Shown here in pieces: positions 1-8,380 of a stretch of DNA of 64,000 bases. The position numbers were made by a program, and so were the translations under genes. The stretch spans positions 62,001 to 126,000 of the forward strand of contig NZ_BOML01000034.1 of the NCBI RefSeq assembly GCF_016862175.1, in the 5' to 3' direction. This stretch comes from Paractinoplanes durhamensis (GTDB taxonomy: Bacteria > Actinomycetota > Actinomycetes > Mycobacteriales > Micromonosporaceae). Position 1 is the stretch's first letter. Each line of letters starts with the position of its first letter. The notes under the pieces are model-generated. The model ran no database searches. It was not told the origin of the DNA and saw only the letters and a program-made list of their open reading frames with translations.

Positions 1-626
1 GTCTCCTCCTTGATCAGGCCGTGCGCCACGTCCACCCGGAAGCCGTCGACGCCGCGGTCCAGCCAGAACCGCAGGATGTCGGCGAACTCCGCGCGCACCT
101 CGGGGTTGCCCCAGTTGAGGTCGGGCTGGCTGACGTCGAACAGGTGGAGATACCACTGCCCGTCCGGCACCCGCTCCCAGGCCGGGCCGCCGAACATGCT
201 GGTCCAAGAGTTCGGCGGCTCGTCTCCTTTACCGGAGCGGAAGATGTAGCGCTCGCGCTCCGGGCTGCCGGGCGCGGCGGCCAGCGCGGCCTGGAACCAG
301 ACGTGCTCGCTCGAGGTGTGGTTGGGCACCAGGTCGACGATGAACTTCAGGCCCAGGTCGTGCGCCTCGCTGATCAGCTTGTCGGCGTCGGCGAGGGTCC
401 CGAAGCGCGGGTCGACCGAGCGGTAGTCGGCCACGTCGTAGCCCGCGTCGTGCTGCGGCGAGGGGTAGAAAGGTGACAGCCAGACGGCGTCGATGCCGAG
501 CTGCTTCAGGTGCGGCAGTCGCCCGGTGATGCCGGGCAGGTCGCCCATGCCGTCGCCGTCGCTGTCGGCGAACGAGCGGGGGTAGACCTGGTAGATGACG
601 GCTTCGCGCCACCAGTGGTTGAGCAT
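1..626 (-). CDS. GH13 alpha-glucosidase-like enzyme, 3' part outside window
   Basis: Glycoside hydrolase family 13 enzyme, expected to cleave terminal alpha-glucosidic bonds of malto- or isomalto-oligosaccharides in the cytosol. 208 residues are visible. The N-terminus has WWREAVIYQVYPRSF, the usual first barrel strand. Conserved region I is DLVPNHTS (98-105) and region II is GFRVDVAH (195-202), where D199 is the predicted nucleophile. The gene runs off the left edge, so the acid/base Glu, the third acidic residue and the C-terminal domain are not seen. Exact specificity (oligo-1,6-glucosidase, maltase or trehalose synthase) cannot be decided. The ATG at 626 is chosen because family homology begins at once after it. 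It lies 9 bp after the stop of the HD-domain gene, so it is probably the last gene of an MHYT-HD-GH13 transcript. Confidence 0.88.
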   Translation of the reverse strand, partial: MLNHWWREAVIYQVYPRSFADSDGDGMGDLPGITGRLPHLKQLGIDAVWLSPFYPSPQHDAGYDVADYRSVDPRFGTLADADKLISEAHDLGLKFIVDLVPNHTSSEHVWFQAALAAAPGSPERERYIFRSGKGDEPPNSWTSMFGGPAWERVPDGQWYLHLFDVSQPDLNWGNPEVRAEFADILRFWLDRGVDGFRVDVAHGLIKEE

Positions 627-635
627 GCCGCCAGA

Positions 636-1352
636 TTAATCGTCCAGAATGGCGGCGAACCGCTCCTCCGCCAGGTCCAGTTGATCGAGGATGTGGTCCT
701 TGGCCGCCATCGACAGCGGGGTGTCCGCCCGCCCGACCAGCTCGCGCAGTTTGGGCACGAGTGGCCGGTATTTGGTGGCCGAGGAGAACGCCTTCTCCGC
801 GGTGGTGTGGATGACGCCCACGCCGTTGTCGGTGAAGTCGGAGACCTTGATCACCCGGGCCCACGGGTCCCGGTCGAGGCTCGCCGCCACGTGCTCGCGG
901 TACTGCTCGTGGCGGTCGCGGTCCGGGTCGTACTCCGGGTTGGTGACCGAGCGGACCAGCTCGGCCACCCTCGGGTTGAACCGGCGGGCCAGCTCGGCGA
1001 TGGCCGCGTCGGTCAGCTCCTGGTGCGTGCCGTCGGCCAGCAGGCCCAGCTCGGACGGGTGGTCCTCGACCGCGTCGTGCAGCAGCGCGGCGGCGAGCAC
1101 GTCGACGTCCCGCACCCCGTAGTACCTGATGATCCGGATCGCGACCCGGAGCAGGTGGTTGAGGTAGGGCTCGCGGACCCGCCGGTCGTCCGCGTGCAGT
1201 TTGGTGGCGAGGTCGAGCGCGGACACCAGCTCGGCCCGGTCGTCGGGCGGGAAGGTGTCCACCTCCATCAGGAAGCGGTCCCGCAGCCCCGCCTCGCCGT
1301 AGACCTCGGTGATCGCATGCAGTGGCATCGACAGCAGCATCCGGGTCGCCAT
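636..1352 (-). CDS. HD-domain phosphohydrolase, RelA/SpoT hydrolase (MESH1)-like
   Basis: Stand-alone HD-domain protein of 238 residues resembling the (p)ppGpp hydrolase half of RelA/SpoT and the small MESH1-type hydrolases. Metal-binding residues are visible: LNHLL (65-69), LLHDAVED (90-97, the HDxxED pattern) and KVSDFTDN (169-176, matching the K-x-A-D-x-x-DN motif). No synthetase, TGS or ACT domain follows, so if active it would only degrade alarmones or other nucleotides. The ATG at 1352 is preferred over an upstream in-frame ATG at 1475 because the extra residues are proline/arginine-rich and look non-coding. It sits 16 bp after the MHYT gene and 9 bp before the GH13 gene. The hydrolase assignment is by motif; the substrate is inference. 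Confidence 0.8.
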   Translation of the reverse strand: MATRMLLSMPLHAITEVYGEAGLRDRFLMEVDTFPPDDRAELVSALDLATKLHADDRRVREPYLNHLLRVAIRIIRYYGVRDVDVLAAALLHDAVEDHPSELGLLADGTHQELTDAAIAELARRFNPRVAELVRSVTNPEYDPDRDRHEQYREHVAASLDRDPWARVIKVSDFTDNGVGVIHTTAEKAFSSATKYRPLVPKLRELVGRADTPLSMAAKDHILDQLDLAEERFAAILDD

Positions 1353-1368
1353 GCGCTCAGCATAGGTT

Positions 1369-2241
1369 TTACCCGTTGGTAGTGGACCGTGCGGGAACGG
1401 GCCGGGGTGACGGACGCCGGGACTGGGTGGCCATCGACGCCTGCTTGAGTGACCACGGACTGGTGGTTCCGGCATGCATGCCCCGCTTCGGAGTGACGGC
1501 GCCGTCGGTGAATTCCTCCTCGGTCATCGCCTGCAGTGCGCTCAGCGCGACCCCGATGATGGTGGCCGCGGTGATCACCGTGATCGGCACGATCATCGTG
1601 AGCGGCCGGATGCCGTGCACGTCCTCGACGCGGTTGTCGAGCGTGACGTTCATGGCCGCCATGCCGGTGTAGTGCATGCCGCACACCGCGATCGCCATGA
1701 TCGCGGCGGCGCCGGAGACCGGGAGCCAGCCGCGCACCGAGATGGCGAACCAGAGCGCCACCGTGGACGCCACCACCGCGATGATGGCCGAGGCCAGCAC
1801 CAGCGCCAGGTTGTAGTGGATGGTGCCGGCCACGTGCATGCCCTCCATGCCGCTGTAGTGCATGGCCAGCACGCCGCCGCCGGTGAGCAGGCCGGCCCCG
1901 ATCACCCGGGAGAGCCGGCGCGGGCCGTGCCCGACGATCATCAGGCCGAAGCCGACCGCGATCACCGCGAAGACCAGGCTCAGCAGGGTCATCCCGAGGT
2001 CGAACCGGACCGGGCTGGCCGGCACGTCGAAGCCGAGCATCGCGGAGAAGTGCATGAGCCAGATCGCGCCGCCGCCGATCGCGAACGCGGCGATCCCGAG
2101 CCACCGGGTGCGCCGGCTGCCGGTACGGGCGTCGCGGGCGCGGGCCGTGCAGAGCAGCCCGAAGAAGGAACCCAGGAACGCGAGCAGGTACGCCGCGAGC
2201 GGATTGAAGACCCCGTACGTGAAGTGATGGACCTCGGTCAC
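1369..2241 (-). CDS. MHYT-domain integral membrane sensor
   Basis: 290-residue membrane protein with seven predicted transmembrane helices. It has the three signature motifs of the MHYT domain: MHFSAM (63-68), MHYSGM (127-132) and MHYTGM (189-194). MHYT proteins are proposed to bind copper and sense oxygen, CO or NO at the membrane. In most bacteria the domain is fused to GGDEF/EAL output modules. Here only a short hydrophilic tail of about 55 residues follows, so the protein has no visible enzymatic output of its own. The start is the GTG at 2241 with GAGG seven bases upstream; an upstream in-frame ATG at 2331 would add an unlikely basic extension. It heads a leftward cluster with an HD hydrolase and a GH13 enzyme. 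Confidence 0.85.
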   Translation of the reverse strand: MTEVHHFTYGVFNPLAAYLLAFLGSFFGLLCTARARDARTGSRRTRWLGIAAFAIGGGAIWLMHFSAMLGFDVPASPVRFDLGMTLLSLVFAVIAVGFGLMIVGHGPRRLSRVIGAGLLTGGGVLAMHYSGMEGMHVAGTIHYNLALVLASAIIAVVASTVALWFAISVRGWLPVSGAAAIMAIAVCGMHYTGMAAMNVTLDNRVEDVHGIRPLTMIVPITVITAATIIGVALSALQAMTEEEFTDGAVTPKRGMHAGTTSPWSLKQASMATQSRRPSPRPVPARSTTNG

Positions 2242-2359
2242 TGCGGTACCTCGAGAGGATCGACGGATATGCCCGAGTGATTTACGGCCAGAAACTCGGA
2301 CATTCGTCGCACCGCATGTGCGGTCCATCACAAAGAGTCCCGACGCCGGGACAAAGAAG

Positions 2360-2393
2360 AACCGGGACCACCGATTGATCGGTAGTCCCGGTT
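2360..2393. terminator. Hairpin between leftward GPGG gene and MHYT gene
   Basis: Near-perfect inverted repeat: AACCGGGAC-C-ACCGA, loop TTGA, TCGGT-A-GTCCCGGTT (15-bp arms with one C/A mismatch). It lies between the 3' end of the small GPGG gene (2427) and the start of the MHYT gene (2241). It would end leftward transcription from the small gene and the phosphoesterase cluster before the MHYT operon. There is no strong T-run, as is common in GC-rich actinomycetes. Confidence 0.6.
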
Positions 2394-2426
2394 TCGGGGG
2401 ATTCAGTTGTTCTTGGGCCGGGGGGA

Positions 2427-2570
2427 TCAGGTGAAGATGCTGACGCCGCCGGGACCCACCAGGAGACCGACGATGATGAGCACGATGCCCCAGAGGAGCT
2501 GCCGCCGGAACAGCGCGAGGATGCCGGCGACCACCAGGATGACTGCGAGGATCCAGAGGATGACGTCCAT
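2427..2570 (-). CDS. GPGG-motif small membrane protein (47 aa)
   Basis: Very small gene encoding 47 residues, almost entirely hydrophobic: one helix (about 3-20), a turn FRRQ (21-24), a second helix (about 25-38) and then GPGG (39-42) with a short tail. Small two-helix membrane proteins ending in a GPGG motif are a recognised actinobacterial family without known function. ATG at 2570; the nearest purine-rich stretch (GAGGG) lies well upstream, so the start signal is weak. It follows the metallophosphoesterase gene by 39 bp on the same strand and is bounded downstream by the hairpin at 2360-2393. Membrane topology is prediction; function unknown. Confidence 0.7.
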   Translation of the reverse strand: MDVILWILAVILVVAGILALFRRQLLWGIVLIIVGLLVGPGGVSIFT

Positions 2571-2609
2571 GCGATCGGGTTACCCGGACCCTCGAAATCG
2601 GAAACCCAC

Positions 2610-3353
2610 CTAGTTGGCGACCAATGCGGAGTCCACGCTGTCGGACAGCAGTTGGTAGACGTTGTACGCCTGCTTGATCACCGGATGGGCGACGTTGCGC
2701 ACCGGAACCCCGCCCGGAGTCCGCCCGCGTTCCGAGCCGTGGTGCGCGTGCCCGTGCAGGGCCAGCGCGGCCGGCGTGGCGTCGATCGCCCGCCCCAGCT
2801 GATAACAGCCGAGGAACGCATAGATCTCCAGCGGTTCGCCGACCAGCGTGTCCGGCACCGGGGCGTAGTGGGTGAGCGCGACCAGGGCGTCGACCTGCAC
2901 CGACATCAGGGCCGCCTCGAGCCGCTGGGCGATCACCTCGGTGGTGCCGACGAACTCCTTCATCTCCCGCTCGCCGAAGTTGCTGGCGCAGGCCCCGGCG
3001 AACCCGCCGCCGAACCCCTTCACCCCGGCGATGCCGAGTCGATGCCCGTGCAGCTCCAGGACGGTCGCCTCGCCCTCCAGCACGGTGATGCCCGCGTCGG
3101 TGAGCACATCGGTGACCCGGGCCTGCTGGTCGCTCTGATGGTCGTGGTTGCCCAGGACCACCACGACCGGCACGCCCAGCCCGCCGAACTCGGTGACGAA
3201 GCAGCGCGCCTCGTCGACCGTGCCGTGCCGGGTCAGATCCCCGGCGATCAGCAGCGCGTCGGCCCGGTCGGGCAACTCCTCGAGGGCCGGCCGGAACCGG
3301 CCGAGGACGTCCTTGTCCACGTGCACGTCGCCCACGGCAGCGATCCGGATCAT
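2610..3353 (-). CDS. Calcineurin-like metallophosphoesterase
   Basis: 247-residue metallophosphoesterase of the calcineurin-like superfamily, which uses two metal ions to hydrolyse phosphomono- or diesters. All blocks are visible in order: GDVHVD (8-13), GDLTRHG (near 38), GNHDH (near 68), THYAP (near 162) and HGHAHHG near the C-terminus. There is no signal peptide, so it is probably cytosolic. Its ATG overlaps the stop of the upstream BON-domain gene (3350-3353), indicating translational coupling, and that gene in turn follows a nucleotidyltransferase gene by 1 bp. The substrate is not predictable from sequence. Confidence 0.85.
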   Translation of the reverse strand: MIRIAAVGDVHVDKDVLGRFRPALEELPDRADALLIAGDLTRHGTVDEARCFVTEFGGLGVPVVVVLGNHDHQSDQQARVTDVLTDAGITVLEGEATVLELHGHRLGIAGVKGFGGGFAGACASNFGEREMKEFVGTTEVIAQRLEAALMSVQVDALVALTHYAPVPDTLVGEPLEIYAFLGCYQLGRAIDATPAALALHGHAHHGSERGRTPGGVPVRNVAHPVIKQAYNVYQLLSDSVDSALVAN

Positions 3354-3601
3354 GAAATCTCCTCCACCTCGCTGGGCGCCTGGGCCCGGGTGATGCCGAT
3401 GTCGCAGACGATCTGCACGTCCGGGAATCGCTCGTTGATCTGCAGGCAGATCGCGTCCCGGCGCTGGGTGCTCTCCACCTCGCCGCCCAGCACCAAGTGG
3501 TGCTCGCGGCGGTTGACGGTGATGCCCAGTTCGGCGATCCGCCCGTCGGTGAGCAGGCTCTGGATCTCGGCTTCCAGGTACTCGTCGAGTTGAGTGCTCA
3601 T
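3350..3601 (-). CDS. BON-domain protein
   Basis: 83-residue protein made up of little more than one BON domain: an N-terminal helix, then ITVNRREHHLVLGGEVES (27-44) with the small-beta/glycine pattern of BON, followed by RDAI and a second helix. BON domains usually bind phospholipid or carbohydrate surfaces and often sit in periplasmic or membrane-associated proteins. No signal peptide or membrane helix is visible here, so it may act as a cytosolic partner. It is translationally coupled to the phosphoesterase (4-bp overlap) and 1 bp from the nucleotidyltransferase. The three products may work together, but that is inference from spacing only. Confidence 0.7.
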   Translation of the reverse strand: MSTQLDEYLEAEIQSLLTDGRIAELGITVNRREHHLVLGGEVESTQRRDAICLQINERFPDVQIVCDIGITRAQAPSEVEEIS

Positions 3602-3602
3602 C

Positions 3603-4187
3603 TCATCCCCCTACTCCCATGGCTTGGTCCCCCGGCAAGGGGACGACGTCCAAGCGATCAAGCAAGATCAAGAACGCTTCGGCGTACGGCGATCCGGTCG
3701 TCTCCCGCCGGACCCGGTTCCAGTCGATCTGCTCCCGCAATGAGCGGGCCACCGGGAATCCGGTGGCGAAGTCGCAGTAGTGCTGGCTGTAGCTGAGCAG
3801 CTTGTGCACCATCAGCTGGGTAGCCGAGATCACCGGCATGTTGATCGCCTCGACCGAGATCATTTCGCAGTCGCGCAGCGTCTCGTCGGTGACCGGAGTC
3901 TCCACCGGGCGGTAGATCAGATCCACCATCCGGTCCTCCTCGTAGACCTTGACCAGCCAGTCCTCCGGCGGCTGCTCGGTCTTGAAGCCGACCCCGGCGA
4001 GCGCGGTCAGCGCCGCTTCCTTGTCCTGTTCCCGGATCAGGAAGTCGACGTCGTGATCGCTGGAGTGGCCACCGTGCGCGTAGACCGCGAAACTGCCGCC
4101 GAGAGCGAACGGGAGGTCGGCGGATTTGAGGGTGGCGGCCACCCGCTTGAGCGTGGTGGCCAGCCCGGCATCCACGTGGTGCGGCAT
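3603..4187 (-). CDS. Nucleotidyltransferase-fold protein
   Basis: 194-residue protein of the nucleotidyltransferase superfamily (minimal NTase / aminoglycoside adenylyltransferase-like fold). The GGSFAVYAHG helix-turn (27-36) is followed by SDHDVDFLI (about 38-46), where the two Asp of DVD would bind metal. A third acidic residue may be the D of MVDLIYRP. The rest is helical. Such proteins range from drug-modifying enzymes to toxin/antitoxin NTases; nothing here identifies the acceptor. The ATG at 4187 is chosen because of AGGGGG seven bases upstream; an in-frame upstream ATG lacks this. First gene of the leftward NTase-BON-phosphoesterase cluster. Confidence 0.72.
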   Translation of the reverse strand: MPHHVDAGLATTLKRVAATLKSADLPFALGGSFAVYAHGGHSSDHDVDFLIREQDKEAALTALAGVGFKTEQPPEDWLVKVYEEDRMVDLIYRPVETPVTDETLRDCEMISVEAINMPVISATQLMVHKLLSYSQHYCDFATGFPVARSLREQIDWNRVRRETTGSPYAEAFLILLDRLDVVPLPGDQAMGVGG

Positions 4188-4368
4188 GGCGTTTCCCCCT
4201 GTCGGCGTGTTCGGTCCGTGCCGATATCTCCTACCCGGGCGCGCTTCCCCGTGAACCTCACGCCAAGGGGTCCAGCGAGCCATTTCAACTGCTTGACCCC
4301 ATTTTGGTACGACGTGGCGAGCGCTTGCTGTGAAACGCTATGGGCAGGCCCGGTTACCGTTGGTGGGC

Positions 4369-5079
4369 ATGACCCGCCAATCGCGCACGATCGCCCTCGT
4401 CGGGATCGACGGAAGTGGCAAGACGACCCAGGCTCACCGGCTCGCCGACGCCCTGGCCGCCGACGGTTTGCGGGCCTCCTACCGCCGGAACGCGGGCGGC
4501 CGGCGCTGGTTCGGCCGGCTCTCCGCGAGGCTGGGCCGCGGCGACGACGCCGAAGACCTGCTGGGCCGCAAGGCCATGCTCTTCGTCGAGTCGGTGCTGC
4601 GCTGGCTGGCCATCCTGCGCACGCTGCTGCGCCGCGCCTTCACCGGCGAGATCACCGTGATGGACCGGTACGCGGTCTGCCAGTACGCGAGCCTGCGTGC
4701 CCGGGCCGCGCAGCCCGCCGCCGAGCGCCGCGCCCGGCTGGCCTACCGGCTGTTCCCGAGCCCCGACGTGACCTTCCTGCTCACCGTGGACCCGCAGATC
4801 GCCCACGACCGCATCGAGGCCCGCGGCTACGACCACGAGAGCACCGACTACCTGTCCGCGGCCGCCACCGCCTACCGGTCCCTGCCCGAGTACCCGAGCT
4901 TCGTGGTGATCGACGCCAACGGCACCCCGGACGAGGTGGCCGCCGCGATCCGCAGCCGCCTCCCGATGCCGGCCACGGTAACCAGGGCCGGTTCCCGGGT
5001 CCGCACGTTGGTCCTGGCCGGCGGCCCGCTCCTGGCCGGCGCGACCGCCCTCGGCTGGCAGTTGGCTGAGTCCTTCTGA
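4369..5079 (+). CDS. Thymidylate-kinase-like P-loop kinase with C-terminal hydrophobic segment
   Basis: 236-residue P-loop kinase of the dTMP-kinase group. Walker A is GIDGSGKTT (12-20), an arginine-rich region follows (GRRWFGRL), a DR-type motif MDRYAVCQY matches the DRY/F block, and FLLTVDPQIAHDRIEARG is the lid/adenine region. It differs from true Tmk in lacking the usual substrate-binding DRF-x-S-S pattern, and it ends in a hydrophobic stretch (LVLAGGPLLAGATALGW) that could anchor it to the membrane. Kinases of this type often occur beside membrane or polysaccharide genes; here it stands alone, divergent from the NTase cluster. ATG at 4369 chosen; an upstream ATG at 4330 would add 13 residues. 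Substrate unknown. Confidence 0.75.
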   Translation: MTRQSRTIALVGIDGSGKTTQAHRLADALAADGLRASYRRNAGGRRWFGRLSARLGRGDDAEDLLGRKAMLFVESVLRWLAILRTLLRRAFTGEITVMDRYAVCQYASLRARAAQPAAERRARLAYRLFPSPDVTFLLTVDPQIAHDRIEARGYDHESTDYLSAAATAYRSLPEYPSFVVIDANGTPDEVAAAIRSRLPMPATVTRAGSRVRTLVLAGGPLLAGATALGWQLAESF

Positions 5080-5084
5080 AGCGG

Positions 5085-5783
5085 CTACGCCTGCCCGTAG
5101 ACCGGAACCTGCGCGCCGGTGGTGGGCGCGGAAGCGTCCGAGGCGAGGAACAGGATCGCCGGGGTGATCTCGTCGGGCCGCACCCAGCGCTCGAAGTCGG
5201 CGTCCGGCATGCTCCGCCGGTTGGCCGGGGTGTCGATCACACTGGGCAGCACCGTGTTGCAGCGCACACCGGCCTTCTTGTACTCGACCGCGACCGCCCC
5301 CGCGAACGCCAGCACCGCGGCCTTGGCCGTGACATAGCCGGCCGCCCCGGGGAACGGCGCCACCGCGGCCCGCGACGACACGCAGACGATCCCGCCGCCG
5401 CCGGCCGCGACCAGATGCGGCAGGGTCGCGGCGGTGACCAGATAGGTCGGCCGCAGGTTCACCGTCAGCATCCGCTCGAAGTCCTCGACGGGGGTGTCCG
5501 CGACGAGCCCGCCCCCGCCGTACGCCCCGGCCAGATTGACCACCGCCCGCAGCGGCGCCCCCGGCTCCCCGGCCGCGGCGGCGACCGCGGCGGCGACGTC
5601 GGCCGTGTCACTCAGATCACCCTCGACGCCGATCGCCCCCGCCGGCAGCACCGTCCGCCGTCCGGGCCGCACCGGCGCGACCACCCGCCACCCGTCCGCG
5701 AGGAAGGCCTCGACGGTGGCCGAACCGAGCCCGCCGGCCCCACCGGTGACGATTACCGTCCGCGAGTTGCTCATGGAACCCAT
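5085..5783 (-). CDS. Short-chain dehydrogenase/reductase
   Basis: Classical SDR oxidoreductase of about 232 residues with a Rossmann fold. The cofactor loop is TGGAGGLG near the N-terminus; NLAG follows strand beta-4; the catalytic Ser lies in VCVSSRAAV and the catalytic pair in YVTAK. A C-terminal GAQVPVYG segment matches the SDR end motif. It should reduce or oxidise a small alcohol/ketone using NAD(P)H; the basic residues after the first strand suggest NADP but do not settle it. Two starts are possible, ATG 5783 (AGG eight bases upstream) or ATG 5774. It converges with the kinase gene, 5 bp away, with no room for a separate terminator. Confidence 0.85.
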   Translation of the reverse strand: MGSMSNSRTVIVTGGAGGLGSATVEAFLADGWRVVAPVRPGRRTVLPAGAIGVEGDLSDTADVAAAVAAAAGEPGAPLRAVVNLAGAYGGGGLVADTPVEDFERMLTVNLRPTYLVTAATLPHLVAAGGGGIVCVSSRAAVAPFPGAAGYVTAKAAVLAFAGAVAVEYKKAGVRCNTVLPSVIDTPANRRSMPDADFERWVRPDEITPAILFLASDASAPTTGAQVPVYGQA

Positions 5784-5832
5784 GCTGCGCCTGTGTTTCT
5801 CGTCACTGTGTTCCGGGGTAGGAAACAAGCGT

Positions 5833-5899
5833 CACCTGCCCGGGCGTCACTCGTACGGGCGAGTGTTCTCCGGCGGGCCGTGCCGCATTGTGGCAGGTG
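5833..5899. other. Potential structured RNA / inverted-repeat element
   Basis: CACCTGCC (5833-5840) is complementary to GGCAGGTG (5892-5899). The enclosed 51 bases contain a perfect 6-bp hairpin CACTCG-TACGGG-CGAGTG (5848-5865) and a possible CGGC/GCCG hairpin, giving a three-way-junction shape. On the minus strand it would lie in the leader of the SDR gene, about 50 bases before its start. It matches no riboswitch class I know. Chance pairing in GC-rich DNA is a real alternative. Confidence 0.3.
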
Positions 5900-6225
5900 G
5901 TCCCGTTCGGGAGGCGTGCATCGGGATCTTTTCGGCGAGGCTTTTGTTTCAGGCCGGTCGCGAAGCTGTCGATGCTGCACCTGAACCCGGGACGGCTACT
6001 GGCCGTACTGGGTAGTGACGAGCGTCCCAAGCACAGTGGTGATGCGTGTCGCTGCGACGGATGAGGGGCCGATGGTGTCATTGAGACCAACGCGGGTATG
6101 CGTCATGCTGCGCGACCGAGGTCGGCTGCAAAGATCGCCCGCACTGGACGAGCCCTTCCTCAGCAACATCGCACGCGGCTCTCAGGAATCGCTCAGGCAT
6201 TCGTGACACTTTCGACCCACCAGCC

Positions 6226-6251
6226 GGAATCAGTGCGAGCAGCCATTTGTT
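6226..6251 (+). promoter_or_regulatory. SigR-type (thiol-stress) promoter of the sigma-factor gene
   Basis: GGAAT (6226-6230), exactly 18 bases, then GTT (6249-6251). This is the GGAAT-N18-GTT consensus of Streptomyces SigR and mycobacterial SigH promoters. Transcription would start near 6258 and leave a leader of about 50 bases before the ATG at 6307. Group 2 sigma genes (hrdD; sigB of mycobacteria) are established SigR/SigH-family targets, so position and gene type agree. Confidence 0.6.
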
Positions 6252-6306
6252 GTGTAGATGCCAGTAGCCGCAATGTACGAACTGCGGACGTTACGGGGAG
6301 GAACTG

Positions 6307-7311
<1,005 letters not shown>

Positions 7312-7333
7312 CCAAGCAACATCCCCCGACGAA

Positions 7334-7364
7334 AAGGCCGGTACCCTTCAGGGGTACCGGCCTT
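7334..7364. terminator. Bidirectional intrinsic terminator
   Basis: Perfect 13-bp stem AAGGCCGGTACCC / GGGTACCGGCCTT with loop TTCAG, flanked by A-rich and T-containing bases. It sits between the convergent sigma-factor gene and NlpC/P60 gene and would stop both transcripts. Confidence 0.85.
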
Positions 7365-7387
7365 CCGCGTATCCGGGGGAGAGGAAG

Positions 7388-8359
7388 TTACTTGACCCGG
7401 CCGTAGCCGTACGGGGTCATGATGTTGATCGACCTCTTCTTGATCGGCTCGCCCTCGCGGGACGCGTCGATGATCATGCCGCCGCCGACGTAGATGCCGA
7501 CGTGGCCGAGGCTGCGATAGAACACCAGGTCGCCCGGTTGCAGCTGGGACTTCGTGATGCGGGCGGTCGCGCTGTACTGCGCGGCGGCATTGTGCGGCAG
7601 CGACTTGCCGGCCTGCTTCCACGCCATCATGGTCAGACCCGAGCAGTCGAACGTGCTGGGCCCGGAGTCGCCGTAGCCGTAGTAGGCCGGCTTGTTGGCC
7701 TGCACGTAGGCGTAGTCGACCGCCTCGCCAGCCGAGCCCGAGATGTCCGGGGCGGTGCCCGCGGCGCCGGAGACGCCCTTCTCGGTGGCGCTGCCGTAGG
7801 CCTGCTCGCGCAGCGCCCGCAGCTTCTTGATGTCGCCCTCGATCTTCTTCTTGCGGGCGTCCATCTCGGCGAGCTGGGCCGCCTGCTTGGCCTGCGTCGT
7901 CTTCAGAGCGGCGGAGCGCTCGTTGAAGGTCTGCGTCGTGTTCGTGTAGGCGTCGATGTCGCGCTGGTTGGACTTCTGGATCAGGTCGAGGTAGCTCATC
8001 CGCTCGATGAGACCGCCCTGCTCACCGCCCAGCATCGCGGACATCGGGCCGACCCGGCCCTGCTTGTAGGACGTGGCCGCGATGTTGTTGACCTGAGCGC
8101 TGGCGACCAGGAGCTTCGCCTTGGCCGGCGCGATCGAGGCGGCCAGGTTCTTCTGGTCGGTCCCGGTCTTGGCCAGGTCGATCTTGAGCTTGTTGTACGA
8201 CTCGGTGATGTCCTCGAGCTGGTCCGACGCAGTGTCGATCTTCTTTTTCAGCTCGGTCTCGGACGGCGCCGCGTGTGCCGAGGTCGCCATCGACCCGGTG
8301 AGTGCGAGCGCCATTGCCGCGACCACGAGTGACCGAAGCCTGGTTCGGGGGTGTGGCAC
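7388..8359 (-). CDS. Secreted NlpC/P60 peptidoglycan hydrolase with coiled coil
   Basis: 323-residue secreted cell-wall peptidase of the RipA type. It has an N-terminal signal peptide ending near AHA (about residue 30), then a long helical coiled coil (about 35-190), a short linker, and a C-terminal NlpC/P60 domain. The catalytic Cys is in TFDCSGLTMMAW, the His in GHVGIYVGGG, and the third polar residue follows in MIIDASREG. Such enzymes cut the D-gamma-Glu to meso-Dap bond in stem peptides during growth and division, with the coiled coil acting as an inhibitory or docking segment. Start is GTG 8359. The leader upstream contains a ydaO-type riboswitch, so expression should respond to c-di-AMP, as known for several actinobacterial wall hydrolases. 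Confidence 0.92.
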   Translation of the reverse strand: MPHPRTRLRSLVVAAMALALTGSMATSAHAAPSETELKKKIDTASDQLEDITESYNKLKIDLAKTGTDQKNLAASIAPAKAKLLVASAQVNNIAATSYKQGRVGPMSAMLGGEQGGLIERMSYLDLIQKSNQRDIDAYTNTTQTFNERSAALKTTQAKQAAQLAEMDARKKKIEGDIKKLRALREQAYGSATEKGVSGAAGTAPDISGSAGEAVDYAYVQANKPAYYGYGDSGPSTFDCSGLTMMAWKQAGKSLPHNAAAQYSATARITKSQLQPGDLVFYRSLGHVGIYVGGGMIIDASREGEPIKKRSINIMTPYGYGRVK

Positions 8360-8380
8360 CGGTTGCTGGCCTTTCTTCCG

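Larger units (their letters stand above)
5784..6306. other. Intergenic region upstream of sigma-factor and SDR genes
   Basis: 523 bp between divergent genes. I find no supportable protein gene; the short open frames on both strands have no ribosome-binding site or recognisable product. It holds an inverted-repeat structure at 5833-5899 and a SigR-like promoter at 6226-6251, listed separately. The rest shows nothing I can name. Confidence 0.6.

Noticed and set aside
5803..6206. Small open frames in the 5784-6306 gap
   Set aside because: Basic/Arg-rich composition, no ribosome-binding site and no recognisable product on either strand.
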